64,000 bases of DNA. Source: Bordetella sp. BOR01 (GTDB taxonomy: Bacteria > Pseudomonadota > Gammaproteobacteria > Burkholderiales > Burkholderiaceae_B). The DNA lies in contig NZ_JAHUWT010000002.1 of the NCBI RefSeq assembly GCF_019218885.1, positions 1,420,025-1,484,024 of the forward strand. Direction: 5' to 3'. A model generated the notes under the pieces. It was not told the origin of the DNA. It saw nothing but the letters and a program-made list of their open reading frames with translations, and made no database searches. Shown one piece after another: positions 10,268-21,610 of this stretch. Numbering within the stretch: the stretch's first letter is position 1; the number at the start of each line of letters is the position of its first letter. The translations under genes were made by a program, and so were the position numbers.

Positions 10268-11155
10268 ATGACCGTCATCGCACCTGAAGATTCGCCGCTA
10301 TTCGTCGCCGCCCTGGCACGCGGTATTTCGCTACTGGGTGCTTTCACCGAAGGGCGGCCGGCCATGACACTGCCCGAACTGGCCGAAGCCACGGGCCTGA
10401 CCAAGAGCGCGGTGCAACGTTTTGCCCACACGCTCTGGACGCTGGGATATCTGCGCAAAGACCCCGTCAGCAAAAGGTTCTCGTTGGCGCCCTGGTCACT
10501 GGAACTGGGCATGAAATACGCTCGCACCAGCGCGCTGGTACTGGGCGGCAGCCCTTTCTTGCACGCCTTGAACCGCACCAGCCAGGAAACCTGCAGCCTG
10601 GCCGAACCGGAAGGCGGCGACATGGTCTATGTGGCGCGCTTTGCCACGCACAAAGAAATGTACGTCAACATGCCGGTCGGCATGCGGCTGCCCCTGTATT
10701 GCACGGCGGCGGGGCGTGCCGTGCTGTCGCGGCTGGATGAGACCCGCGCGCGCGAATTGCTCGAGCGCCGTAAGCGCACGGCGTACACCCCGGGAACGAT
10801 CACCCGCATGGACGGCCTGCTGGCTGAACTGGATTTCGCGCGCCGCCACGGCTATGCGCGATCCAATGGCGAATACTATCCGGGCGACATCACCATTAGT
10901 GCGCCGGTGCTCGATTCGGGTGGCACCCCGGTGGGTGCCGTCAACGTGTCGGTGCCTTCCAGCCGCTGGTCGTTCGAGCAGGCCCAGGCTGTATTCGGAC
11001 CGCAAGTGCTCGAGACCGCACATGCCATCGGCGCATCGCGCACCGTCGGCCGCAGCCGGCCGTTCTACGAGCTTGAACCGCCCGGCGGCGGCCTGCTAGG
11101 CGCGCGGCTGGACGGGGTTGCCCAAACGACTGCCGGCATCGATATATCCAACTAA
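10268..11155 (+). CDS. IclR-family transcriptional regulator
   Basis: A 295-residue protein with an N-terminal winged helix-turn-helix (MTLPELAEATGLTKSAVQRFAHTLWTLGYL) and the C-terminal IclR effector domain (CTAAGRAVLSRL; PVLDSGGTPVGAVNVSVPS). IclR proteins usually control nearby catabolic operons and respond to a pathway metabolite. It sits between the polyamine-type operon and the ureohydrolase/amino-acid-type operon, so it could regulate either or both. An in-frame TTG at 10244 is an alternative start. Confidence 0.87.
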   Translation: MTVIAPEDSPLFVAALARGISLLGAFTEGRPAMTLPELAEATGLTKSAVQRFAHTLWTLGYLRKDPVSKRFSLAPWSLELGMKYARTSALVLGGSPFLHALNRTSQETCSLAEPEGGDMVYVARFATHKEMYVNMPVGMRLPLYCTAAGRAVLSRLDETRARELLERRKRTAYTPGTITRMDGLLAELDFARRHGYARSNGEYYPGDITISAPVLDSGGTPVGAVNVSVPSSRWSFEQAQAVFGPQVLETAHAIGASRTVGRSRPFYELEPPGGGLLGARLDGVAQTTAGIDISN

Positions 11156-11297
11156 ATCATTAAGGTATTTTCAAGGGGCCTGGCGGGATTTCCCTAATAG
11201 GCGGGGTTTTGTTCATCCTGATAATCTGTATTTCAACATGATCGTATCGCACAGCAATACGATTAACATTGAATTCAATTTTTACAAGGAGCCGAAC

Positions 11298-12245
11298 TTG
11301 CCGGCCGCCAGCCCTTCTTTTCATCCCGTGCCCGGTTTCATGGGCCTGCCTGGCGCCCGCCGCGACGGCCAGACGCCGCGCGCTTGCGTGCTGGGCGTTC
11401 CCTTCGATTGCGGTACGCATCCGTTCCGGGTGGGCGCGCGCCAGGGGCCGGACGCCATTCGCGAACAGTCCAGGCTATTGCGGCCTTTCGATCTGTTCTC
11501 GCGCAGCGGTATCGACAACCCCGTGGATTATCTGCGTGCCGTGGATCTGGGCAATGTCGCTTGCCATCCGGGCGACCCGGACGCCGCGTTTCCGCTGATC
11601 GAGGCGGCCATCGGCACGGTCCTGGACGCCGGGGCCATTCCTGTGTCGATGGGCGGCGACGGCGCCGTGACCCTGCCGCAATTGCGCGCGGTGGCGGCCC
11701 GGCATCCGGATCTGGTGGTGGTGCACTTCGATTCGCACACCGACACGTATCCGATACCGGGCTACAACACGGCCACCACGTTCACCCGCGCAGCCGAAGA
11801 AGGGCTGGTGGATGTCGCTTCCAGCTTCCATATCGGTACGCGTGGCAACTCGTTCATGGGGGGCATCATCGAGTACGGGCGCGAGGTCGGCTACACGGTC
11901 GTGCCGTTCGACGACCTGGACCGCGACCCGCAGGCCATCCTGGCCGATATGCGGCAGCATGTGGGCAGCCGTCCGGTCTACCTGTGTTTCGACATGGACA
12001 TCTTCGATCCGTCATGCGCACCAGGTGTCTGCACGCCCGAGTGGGGCGGCCTGTCGGCCAAGGAAGGGCTGGCATTGCTGCGGCAACTGCACGGGTTGAA
12101 TTTCGTTGCTTTCGATGTGAATACGGTGTCGCCGCCCCATGACGTGCAAGGCGCCACGGCGTTCCTGGCGGCTACCGTCATGCAAGAGTTCTGCGCGCTG
12201 GCCGCGGTCGCGGTGCAGACATATCCAGCTGGCCGGCCGGCTTGA
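11298..12245 (+). CDS. Agmatinase/arginase-family ureohydrolase with one altered metal-site motif
   Basis: The TTG at 11298 is chosen because AAGGAG lies exactly six bases before it, giving 315 residues, normal for agmatinases; the frame stays open further upstream into AT-rich DNA without a good ribosome site. The manganese motifs DSHTD (about D145, H147, D149) and FDMDIFDP (about D232, D234) are intact. The first motif, normally GGDHS, reads GGDGAVT, replacing the metal-ligand histidine by glycine (about G122). The family hydrolyses guanidino groups to urea plus an amine. Activity and substrate are therefore uncertain. It leads an operon with an amino-acid-type importer. Confidence 0.8.
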   Translation: MPAASPSFHPVPGFMGLPGARRDGQTPRACVLGVPFDCGTHPFRVGARQGPDAIREQSRLLRPFDLFSRSGIDNPVDYLRAVDLGNVACHPGDPDAAFPLIEAAIGTVLDAGAIPVSMGGDGAVTLPQLRAVAARHPDLVVVHFDSHTDTYPIPGYNTATTFTRAAEEGLVDVASSFHIGTRGNSFMGGIIEYGREVGYTVVPFDDLDRDPQAILADMRQHVGSRPVYLCFDMDIFDPSCAPGVCTPEWGGLSAKEGLALLRQLHGLNFVAFDVNTVSPPHDVQGATAFLAATVMQEFCALAAVAVQTYPAGRPA

Positions 12246-12283
12246 TTGCCGGTTGGCCGCGTACACACGACAAGGGGAAATCC

Positions 12284-13075
12284 ATGAAGATCAAGACATT
12301 GTTGCTGGGCATCGCCGCGACGGCGCTGGCCGTGCAAGTGCAGGGCGCCGCGGCGCGTACCTTGGCCGAGATCACGGCCGATGGCAGCCTGAACGTCGTA
12401 ACCACCGCGTCGGCGCCGCCGCATGGTTTCAAGAACCCGGCCAGCAACCAGCTCGAAGGCATCATGGTGGATGTGGCCGACGCCGTGGCCAAGCATTTGA
12501 AGGCGTCGCGCAAGCTGGCCGATGTGCCATTCTCGGGGTTGATTCCCACGCTGACGTCGGGCCGTGCCGATGTCATGTCGGCGCCCCTGTTCATTACCGA
12601 AGAACGCGCCAAGGCGATCGATTTCTCGGCGCCCGTGTATGAATGGGGCGAAGGAATCGTGGTGGGCACCCGGAACCAGAAATCCTACGCGGGTTTCAAT
12701 GACCTGCAGGGCCAGCGGGTCGGCGTGCTGATCGATTCGGTGCAGTTCAACATGATCAAGGACATGCCCGGCACCAAGGTGTCTACCTACCAGGACTACT
12801 CCACCTTGCTGGCCGATGTGCGGGCCGGCCGCATCGACCTGGGCGTCATCGATCCGCCCAGCATCATCTACCAGATCAAGACCAAGAACATTCCAGGGGT
12901 CAAGCTCGATACCGGTTATCAACCCCAGAAGAAGTGGCAGGTGGGCATGGCGGTGCAGAAAGGCAACCGCGAACTGCTCGACGCCGTCAACGCCGCCCTG
13001 GCAGAAATGAAGCGCAACGGCGAGCTTGCCGCGATCGGCCAGAAATGGGGCGTAGCGGACCTGATCAGCAAGTAG
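12284..13075 (+). CDS. Amino acid-type ABC transporter periplasmic binding protein (SBP family 3)
   Basis: A 263-residue protein with a signal peptide (KIKTLLLGIAATALAVQ, cleavage after about AAA). The mature protein contains SAPPHGF, GIMVDVADAVAKHL, FSGLIPTLTSGRADVMSAPLFITEERAKAIDFS and a C-terminal GELAAIGQKWGV, all typical of polar amino acid and opine binders. AAGGGGA precedes ATG 12284. It follows the ureohydrolase gene closely, so its ligand may be the ureohydrolase substrate; this is inference. Confidence 0.88.
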   Translation: MKIKTLLLGIAATALAVQVQGAAARTLAEITADGSLNVVTTASAPPHGFKNPASNQLEGIMVDVADAVAKHLKASRKLADVPFSGLIPTLTSGRADVMSAPLFITEERAKAIDFSAPVYEWGEGIVVGTRNQKSYAGFNDLQGQRVGVLIDSVQFNMIKDMPGTKVSTYQDYSTLLADVRAGRIDLGVIDPPSIIYQIKTKNIPGVKLDTGYQPQKKWQVGMAVQKGNRELLDAVNAALAEMKRNGELAAIGQKWGVADLISK

Positions 13076-13103
13076 CGTGACAGAGGCATACAAGGAATTC
13101 GCC

Positions 13104-13796
13104 ATGAATCTCGAGACCCTGCGCATCTATCTTGTGCCCCTGGCGGAAGGTTCGCTATGGACCCTGGCACTGTTCTTCTGTTCGGCGCTGCTGGCTGTCA
13201 CCCTGGGCTTGGTGGTATGCCTGTGCCGACTGTCGCGTTCGCGGGTCTTGAGCCGCGCCGCGCGCTTCTATATCGAGGTGATCCGCGGCACGCCGCTGCT
13301 GCTGCAACTGTTCTACATCTACTATGGCCTGCCCGAGATGGGCGTGGTGATCAACGCCTTCGTGGCGGGCGTGCTGGGATTGACACTGAACTTCGGCGCC
13401 TATCTGGCCGAACTGTTCCGCAGCGGTATCCAGTCGGTGGATACGGGCCAGTACGAAGCCGCGCGGGCGTTGGGCCTGGGCAAGGTGCAGCGCCTGCGTG
13501 AAATCGTGCTGCCGCAGGCGTTGCGCACCATCTTCCCGGCGCTGGGCAACTACGCGCTGGTGCTGATCAAAGAAACTTCGCTGGTGGCGGTGATCAGTGT
13601 GTATGAACTGATGCGCGCCGGCGAGATGCTGGCGGGGGCCACGTTCCAGGCGCTGACGGTATATACGCTGGTCGGCATCATCTATTTCTGCATGTGCGCC
13701 GTGCTGTCCTATCTGTTCCGGCGCTCGGAAAAACGCCTGACGGTGCCTGGCTACTGGAGTGGCGCGGGCGAAAGCCACGATATTTCGAAGGCGTGA
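13104..13796 (+). CDS. Amino acid-type ABC transporter permease (HisM/GlnP family)
   Basis: A 230-residue membrane protein. The family motif [17 protein letters not shown] lies near residue 65, and the coupling loop is [25 protein letters not shown]. It has about five hydrophobic segments and probably forms a homodimer, as only one permease gene is present. AAGGAA lies a few bases before ATG 13104. Its stop is two bases before the ATPase start. Confidence 0.88.
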   Translation: MNLETLRIYLVPLAEGSLWTLALFFCSALLAVTLGLVVCLCRLSRSRVLSRAARFYIEVIRGTPLLLQLFYIYYGLPEMGVVINAFVAGVLGLTLNFGAYLAELFRSGIQSVDTGQYEAARALGLGKVQRLREIVLPQALRTIFPALGNYALVLIKETSLVAVISVYELMRAGEMLAGATFQALTVYTLVGIIYFCMCAVLSYLFRRSEKRLTVPGYWSGAGESHDISKA

Positions 13797-13798
13797 AT

Positions 13799-14551
13799 AT
13801 GGATCGATCAAATGGCGCGGCGCCCATCATCACGATGCGCGATGTCGGGAAATGGTATGGCGACTTCCAGGTGCTGGATGGACTGGAGCTCGACATCCAT
13901 CCTGGCGAAAAAGTGATACTCTGCGGGCCGTCGGGGTCGGGCAAGTCGACCACCATACGGTTGCTGAACCGCCTGGAAGAGCACCAGAAAGGGCGTATCG
14001 TGGTCGACGGCATCGAACTGAAAGATGACCTGAAAAACATCGAGCGCATCCGTGCCGAGGTGGGCATGGTGTTCCAGCATTTCAACCTGTTCCCGCACCT
14101 GACGGTGCTCGAAAATTGCACCTTGGCTCCCAGGCTGGTCAAGGGGCTGGATACCCCTGGCGCCACCGAGCGCGCCATGCATTTCCTGGAACGTGTGCGT
14201 ATTCCCGAACATGCCTCGAAGTACCCGGGGCAGTTGTCCGGTGGCCAGAAGCAGCGGGTGGCCATTGCACGGGCCCTGTGCATGCAGCCCAAGATCATGC
14301 TGTTCGACGAGCCGACATCCGCGCTCGACCCCGAGATGGTGAAAGAAGTGCTGGACACCATGGTCGAACTCGCGCGCGGGGGCATGACGATGGTGTGCGT
14401 CACGCACGAGATGGGATTCGCGCGCGAAGTCGGCGACCGGGTCGTGTTCATGGACGGCGGCCGCATTGTCGAGACCGCCGCGCCAGAGCAGTTCTTCAGC
14501 GCGCCCGGCAGCGAACGGGCGCGCAGCTTCCTGGGGCAGATCCTGTCTTGA
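13799..14551 (+). CDS. Amino acid-type ABC transporter ATP-binding protein (GlnQ/HisP family)
   Basis: A 250-residue ATPase. Walker A is GPSGSGKST, the signature [15 protein letters not shown], Walker [15 protein letters not shown] and the switch [24 protein letters not shown] is the Q-loop. It energises the permease at 13104 and is the last gene of the ureohydrolase operon. The next gene, livF, ends only 16 bases away on the opposite strand. Confidence 0.9.
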   Translation: MDRSNGAAPIITMRDVGKWYGDFQVLDGLELDIHPGEKVILCGPSGSGKSTTIRLLNRLEEHQKGRIVVDGIELKDDLKNIERIRAEVGMVFQHFNLFPHLTVLENCTLAPRLVKGLDTPGATERAMHFLERVRIPEHASKYPGQLSGGQKQRVAIARALCMQPKIMLFDEPTSALDPEMVKEVLDTMVELARGGMTMVCVTHEMGFAREVGDRVVFMDGGRIVETAAPEQFFSAPGSERARSFLGQILS

Positions 14552-14567
14552 ATCCCGGCGGTCCCGC

Positions 14568-15265
<698 letters not shown>

Positions 15266-15278
<13 letters not shown>

Positions 15279-16024
15279 GGGCCGTCTCCCAGGTAGGCAT
15301 TCTGCACTTGCGGGTTGGCGCGTATCTGCGCCGGGGTGCCGCAGGCGATGGCGCTGCCGTTGACCATGACGGTGATGATGTCGGCGTTGCCGAACACGGC
15401 ATCCATGTCGTGCTCGACCAGCAAGATGGCGTGTTCGGCTTTCAGCGATTGCAGCAGGGCCAGGATGCGTTCGGTTTCTTCCGGCCCCATGCCGGCCAGC
15501 GGCTCGTCCAGCAGCAGCACCTGCGGGTGGCTGGCCAGGCACATGGCGATTTCCAATTGGCGCTTGTGGCCGTGCGGCAGCAGGCCGGCCGGCGTGGCGG
15601 CACTGTTCGCCAGGCCGGTGCGTTCCAGCACCTGGTGCGCGCGTTCGGTGCTGTGGGGGCAGTCGGCGGCGCTGCGCCACCAGTGCCAGAACTGCTGGCG
15701 GCCGGCTTGCGCGGCCAGCCGGCAGTTCTCGTGCACGCTCAGGGTAGGGAAGATGGTCGAGCGCTGGTAGCTGCGGCCCAGCCCGCCGCGGGCGCGTTGC
15801 GGCTGCGGCCAGGCCGTGATGTCGCGGCCTTCCAGCAGTACCTGCCCCGCGCTGGCCAGCAGCTCGCCCGACAGGATATTGATCAGCGTCGACTTGCCGG
15901 CGCCATTGGTGCCGATCACCGCGTGCACGGTACCGCGGTGCAGGTCCAGCGAAACATCGTTGACGGCGACCAGGCCGCCGAAGCGGCGCGTGATGCCGCG
16001 CGCGGCCAGCATGGCTTCAGGCAT
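15266..16024 (-). CDS. livG: Branched-chain-type ABC transporter ATPase, LivG-like (benzoate operon)
   Basis: A 252-residue ATPase. Walker A is GTNGAGKSTLINILSGE, Walker B VLLLDEPLAGMGPEE, and the closing segment ending AYLGDG is LivG-specific. The signature region reads LLPHGHKRQLEIAMCL, slightly divergent from LSGGQ as is usual for LivG. ATG 16024 follows GGAGAACCCC and overlaps the livM stop by eight bases. It pairs with the livF product. Confidence 0.88.
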
Positions 16025-17069
16025 GGGGTTCTCCGGATAGGGGCAGCGCTTGCGTCGGGGGGCTCTCGGCCTGCGGGGCGGGTGGCGCGGCGGCGCCGCG
16101 CCGCGCGGCCCGGCGGGCGCGCCATTGGGCGGGCAGCCCGGCCAGCCCGTCGGGCAGCAGGGCGACCAGCGCGATAATGGCCAGCCCCAGCGGCAGGTGC
16201 CAGTGCTTGGCGTAGTCGCCGAACAGGGCCTGCGACTGGAACAGTTCCTGCAGCAGGATCAACGCGGCCGCGCCCAGCACGGCGCCGCCCAGCCTGCCCA
16301 TGCCGCCCAGGATCACCATCAGCAGCACCAGGCCCGACTGTTCCCAGGCCAGCAGTTCGGGCGTGACGAAGCCGTCTTTCAGGGCGTACAGGAATCCGGC
16401 CATCCCGGCCAGCGCAGCGCCCACCACATAGGCCGTCAGCTTGTACGGAAAAGTGGAATAGCCCGCGGCGCGCATGCGCTGTTCATTGGTGCGGATGCCC
16501 GCCAGCGCCGCGCCGAATGGCGAACGCCTGAGCATGGCAAGAAAGCCCCATGTCGACGCCAGGCAGGCCAGCACGAACAGGTAATAGGTGCCTGGTGCAT
16601 CCAGGTCGAACGGCACCCAGCCCGCCAGCGAGAGCTGCGGCCGGAAGTACAGGTAGATGCCGTCGCTGCCGCCGCCCAGGTCGGTATCGTGGAACACGTA
16701 GTACGCCATCTGCGAGAACGCCAGCGTCACCATGATGAAGTACACGCCGCGCGTGCGCAGGGCCAGGGCGCCGGTCAATAGGGCATAAAGGGCCGCGCCC
16801 GCCACGGCGGCGGCCAGCAGCCAGGCCAGCCCGGCGGCCTCGGATTCGGGCGACAGCAGTGCCGCGGCGTAGGCGCCGATGCCGAAGAAGGCGGCATGCC
16901 CCAGGCTGATCAGCCCCGCGCCGCCCACCAGCAACTGCAGGCTGAGCGCGAAGATGCCGTAGATCATGACCTTGATGACCAGCCCGGTGTAATAGTCGGC
17001 GCCCAGCCAGGGAAACGCCGCCAGCGCCAGCAGCACGGCAAGGGGGATCAGTTTGCTTGCGTGGTTCAT
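16017..17069 (-). CDS. livM: Branched-chain-type ABC transporter permease, LivM-like (benzoate operon)
   Basis: A 350-residue membrane protein with about nine to ten hydrophobic segments. The LivM pattern is LISLGHAAFFGIGAYAAALL near residue 55 and VVGAALAGMAGFLYALKDGFVTPE near 215. The last 40 residues form a basic then proline-rich cytoplasmic tail. The start lies three bases past the livH stop. It forms the channel with LivH for aromatic acid import (inferred from context). Confidence 0.87.
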   Translation of the reverse strand: MNHASKLIPLAVLLALAAFPWLGADYYTGLVIKVMIYGIFALSLQLLVGGAGLISLGHAAFFGIGAYAAALLSPESEAAGLAWLLAAAVAGAALYALLTGALALRTRGVYFIMVTLAFSQMAYYVFHDTDLGGGSDGIYLYFRPQLSLAGWVPFDLDAPGTYYLFVLACLASTWGFLAMLRRSPFGAALAGIRTNEQRMRAAGYSTFPYKLTAYVVGAALAGMAGFLYALKDGFVTPELLAWEQSGLVLLMVILGGMGRLGGAVLGAAALILLQELFQSQALFGDYAKHWHLPLGLAIIALVALLPDGLAGLPAQWRARRAARRGAAAPPAPQAESPPTQALPLSGEPHA

Positions 17070-17072
17070 GCC

Positions 17073-17954
17073 CTAGCCCTGTTTGAACAGCCCTTCGGGC
17101 TTGCACAGCAGAATGATCGCCATCAGCAGGTACACCAGCACGCCGGCGGCCGCAGGGAACAGCACCTGGCCGAAGGTCTCGACCGTGCCCACCAGCATGG
17201 CCGCCAGGAACGCGCCGCGGATCGAGCCGATGCCGCCGATCACCACCACCACGAAGCACACGATCAGCACGCTGTGCCCCATGCCCGGATACACCGACGA
17301 TACCGGCGCGGCGATGGTGCCGGCCAGCGCGGCCAGCGCCACCCCGGCCGCGAACACGATGCGGTACAGGCGGTTGATGTCGACGCCCAGCGAGCCGATC
17401 ATTTCGCGGTTGCTGGCGCCGGCCCGCACCATCATGCCCAGGCGGGTACGCGTGATGACCCAGTACAGCAGCAGCGCCACCCCGATGCCCACGGCCGAGA
17501 TGAACAGCCGGTAGACCGGGTACGTCATCACCCCGCCCAGCGACACCGTGCCCGACAGCCAGGCCGGCATCGGCACGCCGTGCACGTCGTTGCCCACCAG
17601 CAGGCTGCGCACTTCCTCGAACACCAGGATCAGCCCGTAGGTCATCAGCACTTGCTGCAGGTGGTCGCGCCGGTACAGGTAGCTGAAGAACGCGGCTTCC
17701 AGCAAATAGCCCAGCAGCGCCGCCAGCAGCACGCACAGCAGCAGCGTGGTCACGAAGCCGCCGCCCAGCCAGCGTTCGACCAGCGGGCCCAGCGCGAACG
17801 CCATATAGGCACCGATCATGTAGAAGCTGCCATGGGCCAGGTTGATGATGCCCATGATGCCGAAGATCAGCGTCAGGCCGCTGGCCACCAGGAACAGCAG
17901 CAAGCCGTGCTGCAGCGCGTTCAGGCACTGGATGAGAAAAATGCTGGCGTCCAT
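17073..17954 (-). CDS. livH: Branched-chain-type ABC transporter permease, LivH-like (benzoate operon)
   Basis: The start MDASIFLIQCLNALQHGLLLFL at 17954 gives 293 residues; the longer frame upstream runs into the binding-protein gene. GIINLAHGSFYMIGAYMAF and the loop RLGMMVRAGASNREMIGSLG are typical of LivH. It lies 22 bases after the binding-protein stop. It is a membrane partner of LivM. Confidence 0.88.
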   Translation of the reverse strand: MDASIFLIQCLNALQHGLLLFLVASGLTLIFGIMGIINLAHGSFYMIGAYMAFALGPLVERWLGGGFVTTLLLCVLLAALLGYLLEAAFFSYLYRRDHLQQVLMTYGLILVFEEVRSLLVGNDVHGVPMPAWLSGTVSLGGVMTYPVYRLFISAVGIGVALLLYWVITRTRLGMMVRAGASNREMIGSLGVDINRLYRIVFAAGVALAALAGTIAAPVSSVYPGMGHSVLIVCFVVVVIGGIGSIRGAFLAAMLVGTVETFGQVLFPAAAGVLVYLLMAIILLCKPEGLFKQG

Positions 17955-17976
17955 GTCGGGGTTCGCAAGCGGGGCG

Positions 17977-19140
17977 TCAGAGCTTGCAGCCGCGTGCCGG
18001 ATCGGCCAGCTTCTGAACCGCCACGTCGACCATCTTGTTCTCCATGCCCGAGACCTGGCGCAGGTAGATGTCCTGCACCGGATTGCCGGCCGCCGACAGG
18101 GTGAACTTGCCGCGCGGGCTGTCGATCGTGGCGCCGCGCATCGCCTCGCGGAACTTGGCCTTGTCTTCCACATTGCCTTGCACGGCCTGCAGGCCCACCT
18201 GCATCAATTGCGCCGCGTCGTAGCCTTGCACGGCATAGACATCGGGCTGCAGGTTGTCGTAGGCCTTGGTGTAGCCGGCGCGGAAAGCATTGTCGCGCGG
18301 CGTGTTCAGGCCGTCTGCATAGTGCAGGGTAGTCATCAGGCCCTGGGCGGCGTCGCCCTGCGCCTTCAGCGTGCCGTCGGTGAGAAAGCCGGTGCCATAC
18401 AGGGGTACGGTCTTCTGCAGGCCCGAGGCATGGTAGTCCTGCACGAATTTCACGGCGCCGCCGCCGGCAAAGAATGCGAACACCATGTCGGGCTTGATGG
18501 ACGCGATCTCGGTCAGCAGCGACTGGAACTCCACATTGGGGAAGGGCAGCGTCAGTTCCTTGACGATCTTGCCGCCGGCCTTCTCGAAGCCTTCGCGAAA
18601 GCCGTTCATCTGTTCGTCGCCCGCGGCGTACTTCCAGGTAATGGTGACCGCCGTCTTGTGGCCCTTGGCGGCCGCCACCGGGCCCATGGCATAGCCCGGT
18701 TGCCAGTTCGAGAATGAAGTGCGGAAGATGCCCTGCCCGCACATCGGGCCGGTGATGGCATCGGCCCCGGCGTTGGTGACGATCAGCGTGGTGTCGCTGC
18801 CCTTGGCCGCCTTGGCCAGCGCCATGGCCACGCCCGAGTGCACGGTACCGATCAGCACATCGACCTGGTCGCGCTTGATCAGGCGGTTGGCGTTCTCAGA
18901 GGCCTTGGCCGGATTGGACTCGTCATCGACTTTGAAGTATTCCAGTTCACGCCCGCCCAGCTTGCCGCCCTGTTCGGCCACATACAGCTTGAAGCCGTTC
19001 TCGATGGCGGTGCCCAGCGCGGCATAGGTACCGCTGTAGGGCAGCATGAAACCTACCTTGATCTTGTCGGCGGCCGAGGCGCCGCCGGCGATGAGTGCCA
19101 GCGCGCCGGCAAGCAGGGCGCGATTCAGGGCATGGTGCAT
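17977..19140 (-). CDS. Branched-chain-type periplasmic binding protein, probable benzoate receptor
   Basis: A 387-residue protein with a signal peptide (HHALNRALLAGALALIAG, cleavage after about ASA), then KIKVGFMLPYSGTYAALGTAIENGFKLYV, the opening of type I periplasmic binding proteins. GGACAAACC-type ribosome site GGAGACAAACC precedes ATG 19140. Located between the alpha/beta hydrolase and the permease genes of the benzoate operon, it likely captures benzoate or a close analogue. Binding residues cannot be assigned here. Confidence 0.85.
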   Translation of the reverse strand: MHHALNRALLAGALALIAGGASAADKIKVGFMLPYSGTYAALGTAIENGFKLYVAEQGGKLGGRELEYFKVDDESNPAKASENANRLIKRDQVDVLIGTVHSGVAMALAKAAKGSDTTLIVTNAGADAITGPMCGQGIFRTSFSNWQPGYAMGPVAAAKGHKTAVTITWKYAAGDEQMNGFREGFEKAGGKIVKELTLPFPNVEFQSLLTEIASIKPDMVFAFFAGGGAVKFVQDYHASGLQKTVPLYGTGFLTDGTLKAQGDAAQGLMTTLHYADGLNTPRDNAFRAGYTKAYDNLQPDVYAVQGYDAAQLMQVGLQAVQGNVEDKAKFREAMRGATIDSPRGKFTLSAAGNPVQDIYLRQVSGMENKMVDVAVQKLADPARGCKL

Positions 19141-19176
19141 GGTTTGTCTCCTGGTTGTTATCGGCTGGCGCGTGGC

Positions 19177-20009
19177 TCAGCCGGGCTTGTTCAGGCCGCC
19201 GACGAAATCGGCGACGGCCTCGATCACGACATCGGGCTGGTCTTTGTGCGGCGAATGGCGGCAGGCGGGGATCTCGAGCAGGCGTGTCTGCGGCACCGCC
19301 CGACGTATGCCGCGGACTTGTTCCAGCGAGCCGTACTCGTCGTCCATCCCTTGCAGGGCCAGCACCGGGCAGGTAATGCGCGGCAGGTATTGCTGGATGT
19401 CCCAGGCACGGAATGCGGGGTTCAGCCAGATATCGTTCCAGCCCCAGAAGGCCGAATCGGCATCGGCGTGATGGCGGCCCAGCCTGGCCGGCAGGTCGGT
19501 GTTCAGATACGCATGGCGCGCCTGCGCGATGTTCGAGACGGTGACGTCTTCGACGAAGATGTGCGGCGCCGCCACCACGATGCCGGCCACGGCCCGCGGG
19601 TACATGGCGGCAAACAACAGCGCGATCGAGCCGCCGTCGCTGTGGCCGACCAGCACCGGGCGGTCGCGCCCGGCATCGATGTCCAGGGCGGCGAACAGGG
19701 CGGGCAATACCTCGCGTGCCTGGTCATGCATGAACTCCACCGGCCATTTTTCATCGGCCGGCCGCGGCGTGGATTGCCCGTAGCCATAGCGCGAGAACAC
19801 CAACCCACGGCAGCCGGCCGCTGCGCACGCCTGCCGCGGCCAGTCTTTCCACATGCTGACCGAACCCAGGCCTTCGTGCAGGAATACCAGCAGCGGGGTG
19901 TCGCGCCGTTCGGGCGCGATCCAGTGGCATTCCAGGCGCATGTCGCGCCCCAGGGCATGCAGGTCGGCCCAGGCAGGCGGCGTGGCGGCAACGGCGGCGG
20001 TGGCAAGCG

Positions 20010-20013
<4 letters not shown>
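19177..20013 (-). CDS. Alpha/beta hydrolase of the benzoate operon
   Basis: A 278-residue alpha/beta hydrolase. The nucleophile elbow is GHSDGGS, the acid is in GMDDEYG and the histidine in CRHSPH; HEGLGSV forms the oxyanion region. No signal peptide. Hydrolases of this kind accompany box genes in other bacteria, where lactone or thioester hydrolysis has been suggested; the exact step is not certain. The ATG at 20013 overlaps the ligase stop as ATGA, showing tight coupling. Confidence 0.82.
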
Positions 20014-21569
<1,556 letters not shown>

Positions 21570-21610
21570 GGTCTGTCTCCGATGTTCTGGTGTCTGTGCA
21601 CGGCCGGACG

